Part shown: positions 52,733 to 61,105 of the stretch, piece after piece | How positions within the stretch are numbered: position 1 is the first letter of the stretch | How the letters are laid out: each line of letters starts with the position of its first letter | From: Cronobacter condimenti 1330 | Lineage (GTDB): Bacteria > Pseudomonadota > Gammaproteobacteria > Enterobacterales > Enterobacteriaceae | Assembly: GCF_001277255.1 (NCBI RefSeq) | Contig: NZ_CP012264.1 | Coordinates: forward strand, 2,542,001 to 2,606,000 | Direction: 5' to 3' | DNA length: 64,000 nt | The notes under the pieces: generated by a model | What the model saw: only the letters and a program-made list of their open reading frames with translations | The model's database searches: none | What the model was told of the DNA's origin: nothing | Translations under genes and position numbers: made by a program

Positions 52733-54157
52733 TCAGGCCAGTTTTGGGAAGGTCGCCACTTTTTGCTGCAACTCACGTTCAGCGCTGCGTGGCGTTATCT
52801 GCTTTAGGTCCTGAATAAAGGCCTCCTGCCAGTGATTGATGTCGTTCTTACGGACAATCTCCAGCATCTCGCTGTGGCGTGCGATACGCTCAGCAAGCGG
52901 CATTTTTAGCGCACGGTCGAGCGCGGCGGCCACGTCATCGCGATCGTACGGGTTCACCAGCAACGCGGCAGTCAGTTCATTCGCCGCGCCCGCAAACTGG
53001 GACAGCACCAGCACGCCGGGGTTTTTCGGGTCTTGCGCGGCCACATACTCCTTCGCCACCAGGTTCATCCCGTCACGCAGCGGCGTCACCAGCCCCACGT
53101 CTGAATAACGGAAGACCTTCATCAGCAGTTTACGGTCGAAGTGCTGGTTGAGGTAATAAAGCGGCGTCCAGCCCAGCTGGCCATATTTGCCGTTAATGCG
53201 CCCGGACTCGGTCTCAAGCTGATGACGGATATCCTGATAGGCCTGCACATCGCCGCGCGAAGTCGGCGCAATCTGGGTGTAACGAATTTTGCCGTGGTGC
53301 TCCGGGTATTTCTCAAGCAGCGTCTCGAACGCCTGGAAACGCTCCGGCAGCCCTTTGGAATAATCCAGGCGTTCAACCGAGAAGATATTCTTCACATTGG
53401 CAAGTTCGGCTTTAAGCTGCGCCAGTTTCGGCGGCAGCGGGCCGGCGGCGGCCTGCGCGATTTCATCAGGCTCGATGCCAATCGGATACACCTCGGTACG
53501 GAAGGTCTTGCCGTAGGCAACATGTTCGCCATCGCGATTGGTTGTGAGCGAGGTCTGCAACGCAAGACAATCCAGGAAGGCGACACGGTCGTTTTCGGTC
53601 TGGAAGCCCAGCAGATCGTAATCGCAAAGCTGTTCCAGCAGTTCTGTGTTCGTTGGCAGCGCGTTGAAGATTTCCGGCGTCGGGAAAGGAATATGCAGGA
53701 AGAAGCCGATGCGGTTATTCACGCCGCGTTTACGCAGTTCGCTGGCAAACGGCAACAGATGGTAATCGTGGATCCACAGGTTATCTTCCGGCTCAATCAG
53801 CGGCTTGAGTTTATCGGCAAGCAGGCTGTTGACGCGCAGGTACCCTTCCCATGCCTCACGCTGAAAATTCACGAGATCCAGGCGGTAGTGGAAAGCCGGC
53901 CACAGCACGGCGTTGGAAAACTGGTTGTAATAGAGCTCGTGATCCTGTTCGCTCAGATTAAATGAGGCCCAGGTGATGTTGCCTTGCGTTACTTTTTTAA
54001 GCGGGGCGTCCTCGTTGCCGATTTCACCGCTCCAGCCAAACCACAGGCCGCCTGCTGCTTTCAGCGCACCCAGTATCCCTACCGCGAGGCCCCCTGCGCT
54101 GCTCTTTTTATCATCCGGCGGGGCAATACGATTAGATACTACGACTAAGCGACTCAT
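52733..54157 (-). CDS. otsA: Trehalose-6-phosphate synthase OtsA
   Basis: 474 aa GT20 glycosyltransferase. It joins UDP-glucose and glucose-6-phosphate. Landmarks: MSRLVVVSNRIAPPD, WIHDYHLLPFASELR, FFLHIPFPTPEIF, VERLDYSKGLPERFQAFE and PLRDGMNLVAKEYVAAQ. The start lies inside otsB's last codons (26-bp overlap), a coupling conserved in E. coli. Confidence 0.98.
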   Translation of the reverse strand: MSRLVVVSNRIAPPDDKKSSAGGLAVGILGALKAAGGLWFGWSGEIGNEDAPLKKVTQGNITWASFNLSEQDHELYYNQFSNAVLWPAFHYRLDLVNFQREAWEGYLRVNSLLADKLKPLIEPEDNLWIHDYHLLPFASELRKRGVNNRIGFFLHIPFPTPEIFNALPTNTELLEQLCDYDLLGFQTENDRVAFLDCLALQTSLTTNRDGEHVAYGKTFRTEVYPIGIEPDEIAQAAAGPLPPKLAQLKAELANVKNIFSVERLDYSKGLPERFQAFETLLEKYPEHHGKIRYTQIAPTSRGDVQAYQDIRHQLETESGRINGKYGQLGWTPLYYLNQHFDRKLLMKVFRYSDVGLVTPLRDGMNLVAKEYVAAQDPKNPGVLVLSQFAGAANELTAALLVNPYDRDDVAAALDRALKMPLAERIARHSEMLEIVRKNDINHWQEAFIQDLKQITPRSAERELQQKVATFPKLA

Positions 54158-54938
54158 AGCCTTCTCTCCTTTTATTTAAAATTTTTTTTTCTTGTTCTTG
54201 ATGTTGAGCAACAGCGTTAAGCCAGGCGTGAACGGCCGGGACGTCGGCGAGATGCCACTTCGCCTGGGTATCCCCCTGCCCGACTTTCACGCTGATACCA
54301 TTAAGCTGGTTAACGATATAAAACCCGGCTTCGTCAGTGAGGTCATCACCCACAAATACCGGTACGCGGCCTGCGAACGGCGCTTCCTTCATGAAGGCCT
54401 CGATAGCCGCGCCTTTATTAATGCCAAGCGGCTTTAATTCTACGACGCATTTACCAGGTTGCAGCCCAAGCTGCTCATGCTGGCTGGCAAGGCGTTCCGC
54501 CAGCGCCAGAATCTGCGCTTCATATTCCGGCGCGCCGCGATAATGCAGCGCGAAGGCCATGCCTTTCGCTTCAAGCTCAGTGCCGGGCATCGTCGCCAGC
54601 GCAGCTTCAAGCTCCTGCTGCAGACGCGCAATCAGCGTTGGCGGCAGCGTCACAACATGGTGCTGGTCATGGATATCACGACGCTCGGCCCCGTGGACAC
54701 CTGCCAGCGGAAAATGGTGCGGCGCGGCAAGCTGGTCCAGCTCCGTCATGGAACGTCCTGAAATCAATGCCAGGGCTCCGTCATTCATGTCGGCGAGTTT
54801 CTGGAGCAGGCGACGCACGTCGGAAGGGATGAACACTTGATCGGGGTGAGGCTTGATGTCGGCAAGCGTGCCGTCAAGGTCGAAAAAAAAGGCCAGATTT
54901 TCGCGGGTTACGGGCGGTACTGCTAGCACATCGTCCAC
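54132..54938 (-). CDS. otsB: Trehalose-6-phosphate phosphatase OtsB
   Basis: 268 aa HAD hydrolase. Nucleophile D20 and D22 lie in FFFDLDGTLADIKPHPDQ; motif II in ALISGRSMTELDQL, and motif IV GDDLTDEAGF. It dephosphorylates trehalose-6-phosphate. The C-terminus YESLSRSI overlaps the otsA start as in E. coli. A run of nine A residues near its 3' end (54182-54190) is a possible slippage site. otsBA is RpoS-dependent in E. coli. Confidence 0.97.
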   Translation of the reverse strand: MDDVLAVPPVTRENLAFFFDLDGTLADIKPHPDQVFIPSDVRRLLQKLADMNDGALALISGRSMTELDQLAAPHHFPLAGVHGAERRDIHDQHHVVTLPPTLIARLQQELEAALATMPGTELEAKGMAFALHYRGAPEYEAQILALAERLASQHEQLGLQPGKCVVELKPLGINKGAAIEAFMKEAPFAGRVPVFVGDDLTDEAGFYIVNQLNGISVKVGQGDTQAKWHLADVPAVHAWLNAVAQHQEQEKKILNKRREGYESLSRSI

Positions 54939-55049
54939 CAGTGTTTCCTCCTTTCCTTACGGGTTAAACAGCTAACCCTGAGGTTATCTGATAGTTTTAC
55001 TGACCGTGTAAGTATAGACAGTGTGACGAGTGTCGCCATTCGACAACGC

Positions 55050-55081
55050 TTTCCGCCTGTCTGAAAAAGCACAGGCGGAAA
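55050..55081 (-). terminator. Hairpin downstream of araH
   Basis: An 11-bp perfect stem (TTTCCGCCTGT/ACAGGCGGAAA) with a 10-base loop lies 34 bp past the araH stop. It has no T-run on the minus strand; it may stabilise the araFGH mRNA or terminate weakly. Confidence 0.5.
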
Positions 55082-55114
55082 GGTTTTGGGCAGGAATAAA
55101 GACAGGAAATAACG

Positions 55115-56095
55115 TTATGCGACGCGTTTAGCTTTCTGTTTGTAACGGTCGAAAATCACCGCGGCAAGCAGGATCAGGCCGCGTACGACATATTGCGCGA
55201 ACGGGGAAATATTCAGTAAGTTCATGGCGTTTTCGACGGTCCCAAGGATAAGCACCCCCGCCACCACATACGAGATTTTTCCTATGCCGCCTTTCAGAGA
55301 AACGCCACCAAGCACGCACGCAGAGATAACGATAAGCTCATAGCCTATTGAGGTCATCGGCTGGCCGCTGGTCATACGCGAGGCGAGAATAATGCCCGCC
55401 GCCGCCGACACCAGGCCTGACAGCACAAAGATGATTATCTTGGTGCGAACCACCGGGACCCCGGCAAGACGCACCGCCTCTTCATTACCGCCAATCGCGA
55501 GCGTATTACGGCCAAACGTGGTTTTGTTGAGCAGGAAACCAAACACAATCAGGCAGGCGACCGTCAGCCAGATAGGCGCTGGCAGCCCGAGCCAGTTGGC
55601 ATAACCGAGGGTAAAGAAGCTTTCGTCCTCGATACCAACCGCTTTACCGTCAGAGATGATGTACGCAAGGCCGCGCACAATCTGCATGGTGGCAAGCGTC
55701 GTAATCAGCGCGTTGATTTTCAGTTTCGCGATAACAAAACCGTTCACCAGACCGCTCGCCACGCCAAGCAGCAGGCCAGCCGCGACGCCGATCCACAGGC
55801 TTTCGGTCATGTTGATGACCACTGCGGTGGTAACCCCTGCGCAGGCAATAACCGACGCGACCGAGAGGTCAAAATCGCCGGAGGCGAGACAGAACAACAT
55901 GCCGCAGGCCACCATCCCGGACATCGAGATTGCCAGCCCCAGGCCTTTCATGTTGATAAAGGTGGCGAAGTTCGGCACGAAGATAGCGCAGGCGAGGAAC
56001 AACACAGCGAAGACAACCAGCATACCGTACTGATCCCAGATGCGACCCACGGAGAATGAGGACTTCGGCGCACCGGATGTGGTTAGTGATGACAT
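55115..56095 (-). CDS. araH: L-arabinose ABC transporter permease
   Basis: 326 aa, about ten membrane segments. Ribose/xylose/arabinose-type permease, with the typical LASGDFDLSVASVIACAGVT and GGNEEAVRLAGVPV. Forms the channel of AraFGH. It follows araG by 13 bp. Confidence 0.96.
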   Translation of the reverse strand: MSSLTTSGAPKSSFSVGRIWDQYGMLVVFAVLFLACAIFVPNFATFINMKGLGLAISMSGMVACGMLFCLASGDFDLSVASVIACAGVTTAVVINMTESLWIGVAAGLLLGVASGLVNGFVIAKLKINALITTLATMQIVRGLAYIISDGKAVGIEDESFFTLGYANWLGLPAPIWLTVACLIVFGFLLNKTTFGRNTLAIGGNEEAVRLAGVPVVRTKIIIFVLSGLVSAAAGIILASRMTSGQPMTSIGYELIVISACVLGGVSLKGGIGKISYVVAGVLILGTVENAMNLLNISPFAQYVVRGLILLAAVIFDRYKQKAKRVA

Positions 56096-56108
56096 AATTT
56101 CTCCTTAC

Positions 56109-57623
56109 TTAAGCGACAGCCTGGCTGGTTTTGGGCATAGCGAGGCTGAGCGCCGTAGATTCGCTGGCCTCCTCGTGCAGTAATTCACCGGCGATTTCAC
56201 CTTCACGCATAACAAGAATGCGGTCGGCCACGCCAAGCACTTCCGGCAGATCGCTTGAGGCGAACAGCACCGCCACCCCCTGCGCCGCCAGCGCGTAGAT
56301 AACGTTATAGATTTCATGTTTCGCCCCGACATCAATCCCGCGGGTCGGCTCATCAAGCAGGATCACTTTCATCTCCTCCGACAGCCAGCGGCCGAGAATA
56401 GCCTTCTGCTGGTTGCCGCCCGAAAGATTCATAATCAGCTGCTCAGCGCCGGGGGTTTTGATATTCAGCGAGCGAATATGATGGCGGGCGTTATCCTGCT
56501 CCCAGCCGTTGTTGATAAGGCAACCGGCGCTGATGTGCTTGCGCCGCGCGCTGATGTTGATGTTGTCCTGCACGGAGTGTACCGGGATGATGCCGTCGGC
56601 TTTGCGATCTTCCGGACAGAGCATCATGCCCGCGCGGATAGCATCGCCCGGCGCGCGAATCGCGACTGGTTCGCCGTCGATCAGCACCTGACCGCTGGTG
56701 ATGCGCGTGCCGCCAAACATGCCTTTCATTAATTCGCTGCGCCCGGCGCCCACCAGCCCGAACAGGCCGACGATTTCACCGCTTCTGACGCTAAGACTCA
56801 CCGGCGCGCGCACGCCCGGCGCTTTAACGGCGTCAAGACGCAGACGTTCGGGGCCATATTCACGCGGCTGCCAGCCGTAGATATCACCCAGATCGCGCCC
56901 GACCATCGCCTGCACGAGGCTGTCGTGATTGACCTGCTGCATATCCGTGAAGGTGCGCACATAGCGACCATCTTTGAACACGGTAATGGCATCGCTTAAG
57001 GCAAAAATCTCCTCCATGCGGTGTGAGACGTACAGGATCACGCGCCCTTCTTTGCGCAACTCACGAATGACACGAAACAGATGCTCGATTTCACGCGCGG
57101 AGAGCGAACTGGTCGGCTCATCGAACGCAATGATTTTGGCGTTACGCGCCAGCGCTTTGGCAATTTCCACCATCTGCCACTGACCGATGGAGAGATATTT
57201 CAGCGGGGTCTGCGGATCGATATCGAGCCCGAGATGTTCCAGCTGGATTTTTGCCTCATAGTTGAGCAGCGAACGATTGACTATCCCGGCCTTGTGGGGG
57301 ATCTGGCCCAAATAGATGTTTTCCGCGACGCTCATCTCCGGCACCAGATGCAGCTCCTGGTAGATGATGGCAACGCCCGCGTTCAGCGCCGCCGTTGTGT
57401 CGCTAAAGGTGACCTCTTCGCCTTTAATGGCGATCGAGCCGGTGGTCGGCGCATAGTTGCCGCTGAGAATTTTCAGCAGCGTCGATTTACCGGCGCCGTT
57501 TTCACCCATCAGCGCATGAACCTGGCCTGCGTGGCAGTCGAAGCTGATATCGGTAAGCGCCTTCACGCCGGGAAAGGTTTTCCCGATGCCGCGAAACGAG
57601 AGATAGGGGGAAGATGTCTGCAT
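56109..57623 (-). CDS. araG: L-arabinose ABC transporter ATP-binding protein
   Basis: 504 aa with two ABC domains. First: Walker A GENGAGKST, Walker B IIAFDEPTSSL with a usual signature. Second: degenerate P-loop GLVGAGRSEL and signature LSGGNQQKAILGRW, Walker B VILLDEPTRGIDVGA. Arabinose identity rests on synteny with AraF and AraH. Confidence 0.97.
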   Translation of the reverse strand: MQTSSPYLSFRGIGKTFPGVKALTDISFDCHAGQVHALMGENGAGKSTLLKILSGNYAPTTGSIAIKGEEVTFSDTTAALNAGVAIIYQELHLVPEMSVAENIYLGQIPHKAGIVNRSLLNYEAKIQLEHLGLDIDPQTPLKYLSIGQWQMVEIAKALARNAKIIAFDEPTSSLSAREIEHLFRVIRELRKEGRVILYVSHRMEEIFALSDAITVFKDGRYVRTFTDMQQVNHDSLVQAMVGRDLGDIYGWQPREYGPERLRLDAVKAPGVRAPVSLSVRSGEIVGLFGLVGAGRSELMKGMFGGTRITSGQVLIDGEPVAIRAPGDAIRAGMMLCPEDRKADGIIPVHSVQDNINISARRKHISAGCLINNGWEQDNARHHIRSLNIKTPGAEQLIMNLSGGNQQKAILGRWLSEEMKVILLDEPTRGIDVGAKHEIYNVIYALAAQGVAVLFASSDLPEVLGVADRILVMREGEIAGELLHEEASESTALSLAMPKTSQAVA

Positions 57624-57686
57624 GAAACCTCCGGGCCACTCAAAAAGCGGGCGCGTAAACGCGCCCGAACCGCGATAAATCGCCCA

Positions 57687-58676
57687 TTACTTGCCGCCAA
57701 GACCTTTTTTCGCCAGTTCCTCTTTAAAGTTGTCGCGGGTGATCAACACCACGTCGGTGACTTCGGTGAACTTCGGCGGCTCGGCGCCTTTGGTGACCCA
57801 GTTGTAGAGCATTTCGCTGGATTTATAGCCGTGTACGTCCGGGCTTGGCAGCAGGGAGCCGTAGAAGCCGGTGGCCTGCGCTTTGGAAAGCTCGCTAATC
57901 GCATCGACGCCGTTGATGCCAATGCCGATAACGTCAGCCGCTTTAAAGCCCTGCCCTTCTGTCGCGCGCACGCCGCCCAGCACGGTGTTGTCGTTCATGC
58001 CAACCACCAGCCAGTGTTTGACTTCCGGATGCTGAACAAGCATGGAGTTGGCGGCGTCGAACGCGCCGGGGATGTCATTAGATTTGGTCGGGACTTTATA
58101 GATCTGTTTTTCCGGGAAGCCCGCGGCTTTCAGCGCGTCCATGGAACCTGAAGTGCGGCGGCGCGCGGTGTCGAGCTCATCGGCGGTGATAGCCATTACG
58201 CCGGTCTCTTTGACATCCCAGCCGCGTTTTTGCATCTCTTTATAAAGCTCCTGGCCCTGACGCTCACCGATTTTGGTCGCCGCCATCATCACCAGCGGTA
58301 CGGTTTCCATCGGCTTGCCTTTGGCCGTTACGAACTGGTCATCGACTGCAATGACTTTCATGTCGTAACCGCGCGCTTTCGCAACAATCGCCGAGCCGAG
58401 TTTCGGGTCTGGCGTACAGATAACAAACCCTTTCGCACCGCTCGCCGCGAGGCTGTCGATAGCGTTCAGGGTTTTTTCACCGTCCGGCACCGCGATTTTG
58501 ATCACCTCAAAACCCAGGTCCTTACCGGCTTTATCAGCGAATTTCCATTCGGTCTGGAACCACGGTTCTTCAGGCTGTTTCACCAGAAAACCAAGCTTCA
58601 TGGTTTCTGCGATAGCGGATTGTGACATAACGGCGGCGAGACCGATGGCTGCCAGCGCTTTAGTAAATTTGTGCAT
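57687..58676 (-). CDS. araF: L-arabinose-binding periplasmic protein
   Basis: 329 aa. Signal peptide (MHKFTKALAAIGLAAVMSQSAIA) and a type I periplasmic binding fold, beginning ETMKLGFLVKQPEEPWFQTE. Specificity for arabinose fits E. coli AraF. The upstream 288 bp (58677-58964) should carry AraC/CRP control, but I could not place those sites with confidence. Confidence 0.97.
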   Translation of the reverse strand: MHKFTKALAAIGLAAVMSQSAIAETMKLGFLVKQPEEPWFQTEWKFADKAGKDLGFEVIKIAVPDGEKTLNAIDSLAASGAKGFVICTPDPKLGSAIVAKARGYDMKVIAVDDQFVTAKGKPMETVPLVMMAATKIGERQGQELYKEMQKRGWDVKETGVMAITADELDTARRRTSGSMDALKAAGFPEKQIYKVPTKSNDIPGAFDAANSMLVQHPEVKHWLVVGMNDNTVLGGVRATEGQGFKAADVIGIGINGVDAISELSKAQATGFYGSLLPSPDVHGYKSSEMLYNWVTKGAEPPKFTEVTDVVLITRDNFKEELAKKGLGGK

Positions 58677-58964
58677 GGTTATCTCCAGCTTTAGCTTTCT
58701 TTTATGCAGGGTAAAAACCTGAAAGGTTCTTTTAATCGGACAGAAAACAACGTATTAGCCATTCCCTCCCGGAAGTGGCTAACGCTGGAGATAGTTTTAG
58801 CGGGAAATTAATTCTCCATAGGAGAGCGAAATCACATCATGGAATTACAGTGATTGCGTACATAAATACAGCATAATCGGGCATAAATCTGACCCGATAT
58901 GTATGATGATTGAAAGCGGGCTTAGCAGATATCTCCATAAGCCCAGCCGGAGAATCCCTGAAGG

Positions 58965-59471
58965 CTACCAGTGCGTGACAAGACCGCTGTCGGTGCCGAA
59001 GAGTGGATCGCGCGTGGGCGTCGCCACACGGATAACATTCGCGCGTGTTTGCGCCAGTTGCGCAGGCTCATCGAGGAATTTATCGGGGGAATACCCGTCC
59101 GGGTAGGCACCAACGGCCATGAAGTCGGCGCTGGCATCGATTTGCTTATGCCCGACGCCCGCCGGGATCAGCACTGCGTCGCCCGTATGCAGCGTCACCA
59201 CCGGGCCCTCTTCGCCGCCAAGCTGGATTTGCGCGTGGCCTTCATAGATGCCGAGCACTTCATGGGTATTGGAATGAAAGTGGGTATAGGTGAAGACCGG
59301 GTAACGCCAGCGCGCGGGCCAGTCATGCTCGCCGAAGCGTTGCTCAAACCAGACTGCCGCGTCGTCGGCCTCGCCAGGGAGCACCTGCCGGTAGAGCAGC
59401 ACCGGCAGCGTATTATTAGGCACGCCGCCGCAAGACTCGCGCAGATAAAGCGTTTCACACGATAGGGTCAT
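58965..59471 (-). CDS. Cupin-domain protein (YjlB-like)
   Basis: 168 aa from ATG at 59471, preceded by GAGGAAAGT. Single cupin barrel with FHSNTHEVLGIYEGHAQIQL and LHTGDAVLIPAGVGHKQID; two His-containing motifs probably bind a metal. The substrate is unknown. It lies 55 bp downstream of the DJ-1 gene on the same strand, so co-transcription is likely. Confidence 0.8.
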   Translation of the reverse strand: MTLSCETLYLRESCGGVPNNTLPVLLYRQVLPGEADDAAVWFEQRFGEHDWPARWRYPVFTYTHFHSNTHEVLGIYEGHAQIQLGGEEGPVVTLHTGDAVLIPAGVGHKQIDASADFMAVGAYPDGYSPDKFLDEPAQLAQTRANVIRVATPTRDPLFGTDSGLVTHW

Positions 59472-59526
59472 ACTTTCCTCCTTGTTGCGAACGTCAGGTA
59501 AGTATAGCCCGTGCCGTAAGTCTGCT

Positions 59527-60084
59527 TTACCAGGGGTAATAGATGTGGTCGGCGTGATCGCGGGCGGCATCTTCATCGCCGGTTAAGCGCGCGGCAACAG
59601 TCAGCGCAAAATCAAAAACCCGCCCCAGCCCTTTCCCGCTGATAAGATTGCCATCTTCGACGACCGGCGCATCAACATATTCGCCGTCCGTGACCGTCTG
59701 CCACAGCTCACCCGAGCAGACATAGCGGCGGCCTTTCAGTAATCCATTAGCGGCGAGCACGCGGGCGGCTGCCGAGCAAATCGGGCAGATGAGCTTTTGG
59801 GCCTCATCATGACGCGCGACAAACGCGATGACCTGCGCATTCGCCGCCAGATTCACACTGCCCTGCGGGCCGCCCGGCAACACCACCGCATCGTAGAGCG
59901 TATCAGGACGCTCCGCGAGTCGCGCGTCGGCCACCATGGGGATCCCGTGGTAACTTTCCACGGCGCGTGTATCGGCACAGGCGAGTGTTTCGACCTCAAT
60001 GTTCAGCCGTCGTAATATATCGATAGTGACAATGGCTTCTCCCTCTTCAAATCCGGGTGCCAGCAGCACCGCCGCTTTTTTCAT
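59527..60084 (-). CDS. DJ-1/PfpI family protein
   Basis: 185 aa with the DJ-1/PfpI fold: KKAAVLLAPGFEEGEAIVTI, VVLPGGPQG, and the nucleophile-elbow Cys (C103) in KLICPICSAAARVLAANGLL. Such proteins act as chaperones, glyoxalase/deglycase-type enzymes or cysteine-based sensors; the role here is not readable. A perfect dyad 65 bp upstream suggests dedicated regulation. Distinct from E. coli YajL at its C-terminus. Confidence 0.85.
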   Translation of the reverse strand: MKKAAVLLAPGFEEGEAIVTIDILRRLNIEVETLACADTRAVESYHGIPMVADARLAERPDTLYDAVVLPGGPQGSVNLAANAQVIAFVARHDEAQKLICPICSAAARVLAANGLLKGRRYVCSGELWQTVTDGEYVDAPVVEDGNLISGKGLGRVFDFALTVAARLTGDEDAARDHADHIYYPW

Positions 60085-60148
60085 TTTTCGCTCCTTTTGT
60101 CTGTAACGTTCTCACTGCATTAAGTACCTGCCGCATCGGGCCAAAACA

Positions 60149-60171
60149 ATAATGAAACATTGTTTCATTAT
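60149..60171. promoter_or_regulatory. Perfect 23-bp operator-like dyad
   Basis: Two 11-base arms (ATAATGAAACA and TGTTTCATTAT) around one central T give perfect inverted symmetry. It lies 65 bp upstream of the DJ-1 start and ~204 bp upstream of ftnB. GAAAC/GTTTC arms resemble TetR-family operators. No such regulator is encoded in this window. Confidence 0.7.
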
Positions 60172-60374
60172 AAATTCAGCGCTGCGTCACGTTTCAGAAA
60201 AGAAACGCCGGGACTGGAAAAAAGCCTCATTTATACCAGGCTTAATACATCAGGGAACGATAAAGCACGCTTCTTTATTGCGGTTGATGAGTGGCGGCCA
60301 GCCGGGAAAGGGCAGGCCGGAAGCGCACTCTGTCGCGACCGACAACCGCTCCCTTTTCACCCACTCAAAAGGAT

Positions 60375-60881
60375 ATGAATATAGCTCCAATCGGCGTGGT
60401 ACAAAAACTGAACGCACAAATGAATCAGGAATTTTACGCATCAAACCTGTGTCTGTATTACAGCGACTGGTGCGCGCAGCAAAGCCTGAACGGCAGCGCG
60501 ACCGTGTTACGCCAGCAGGCGCAGCATAACGTGACCCAGATGATGCGGTTATTCGATTATCTGAAAGAAACGGGCGCAAACCCTGTGGTTAGCGGCCTTA
60601 AATCGGTGAAACCTGATTGCTCAAGCCTTGAGGCGATTTTCCGCCAGATGCAGGAAGAACTGACTGGCCGACATGCTGCGCTGGCGCGGCTGATGAGCGA
60701 GGCGCAGGCCGCCCGCGACGAGGCGACACTCGCCATGCTCGGCGATTTCGAGCAGGAGCTACGCCAGGATGAGGCGTTGCTGGACACCATCCTTCAGGAG
60801 CTTCATCACGCGCGCAAAGCAGGACTGGGCGCCGAAGAGGCCGACCAGCGTCTGCTGGGCATGATGGAACACGCGCTTTAA
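60375..60881 (+). CDS. ftnB: Ferritin-like protein FtnB
   Basis: 168 aa from ATG at 60375 (AAAAGG before it); a longer frame adds non-homologous residues. Four-helix ferritin fold: QMNQEFYASNLCLYYSDWC, QQAQHNVTQMMRLFDYL. E. coli FtnA's ferroxidase E50 and H53 fall on N and Q here (AQHNVTQM), so the A-site is incomplete, as in FtnB of E. coli. It may function in iron-sulfur repair rather than bulk storage. Synteny with araFGH supports FtnB. Confidence 0.92.
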   Translation: MNIAPIGVVQKLNAQMNQEFYASNLCLYYSDWCAQQSLNGSATVLRQQAQHNVTQMMRLFDYLKETGANPVVSGLKSVKPDCSSLEAIFRQMQEELTGRHAALARLMSEAQAARDEATLAMLGDFEQELRQDEALLDTILQELHHARKAGLGAEEADQRLLGMMEHAL

Positions 60882-61105
60882 TTTTCCTCCCCTTTATCCC
60901 TGATGCCCCGCGCCCTCACCTGAGGGCGCTTTCGTTTTGCCTGCGTATTACTTGCCCTGCTTCTTACCGGGTCCACTGCGTTAAATAAAAGTTAACAATG
61001 TATTGTTTTTGTTAGGTTTTTATAAAACTGATCTGGCTCGCAATGATTAACCGCACAATTTGTAATGCTTAAGCGATTCACCCAACTTTGTGTGGCAGGA
61101 GCCTT

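Noticed and set aside
57081..58151. 356-codon frame on the plus strand
   Set aside because: Lies opposite araG and araF, which are clear families with full-length matches; it is a shadow of their codon usage.
58677..58964. AraC and CRP sites upstream of araF
   Set aside because: Half-site-like TATGGA and GCTA elements are seen but with wrong spacing; no confident placement.
60882..61105. FNR box upstream of the Dcu-type gene
   Set aside because: No TTGAT-N4-ATCAA match found by eye.
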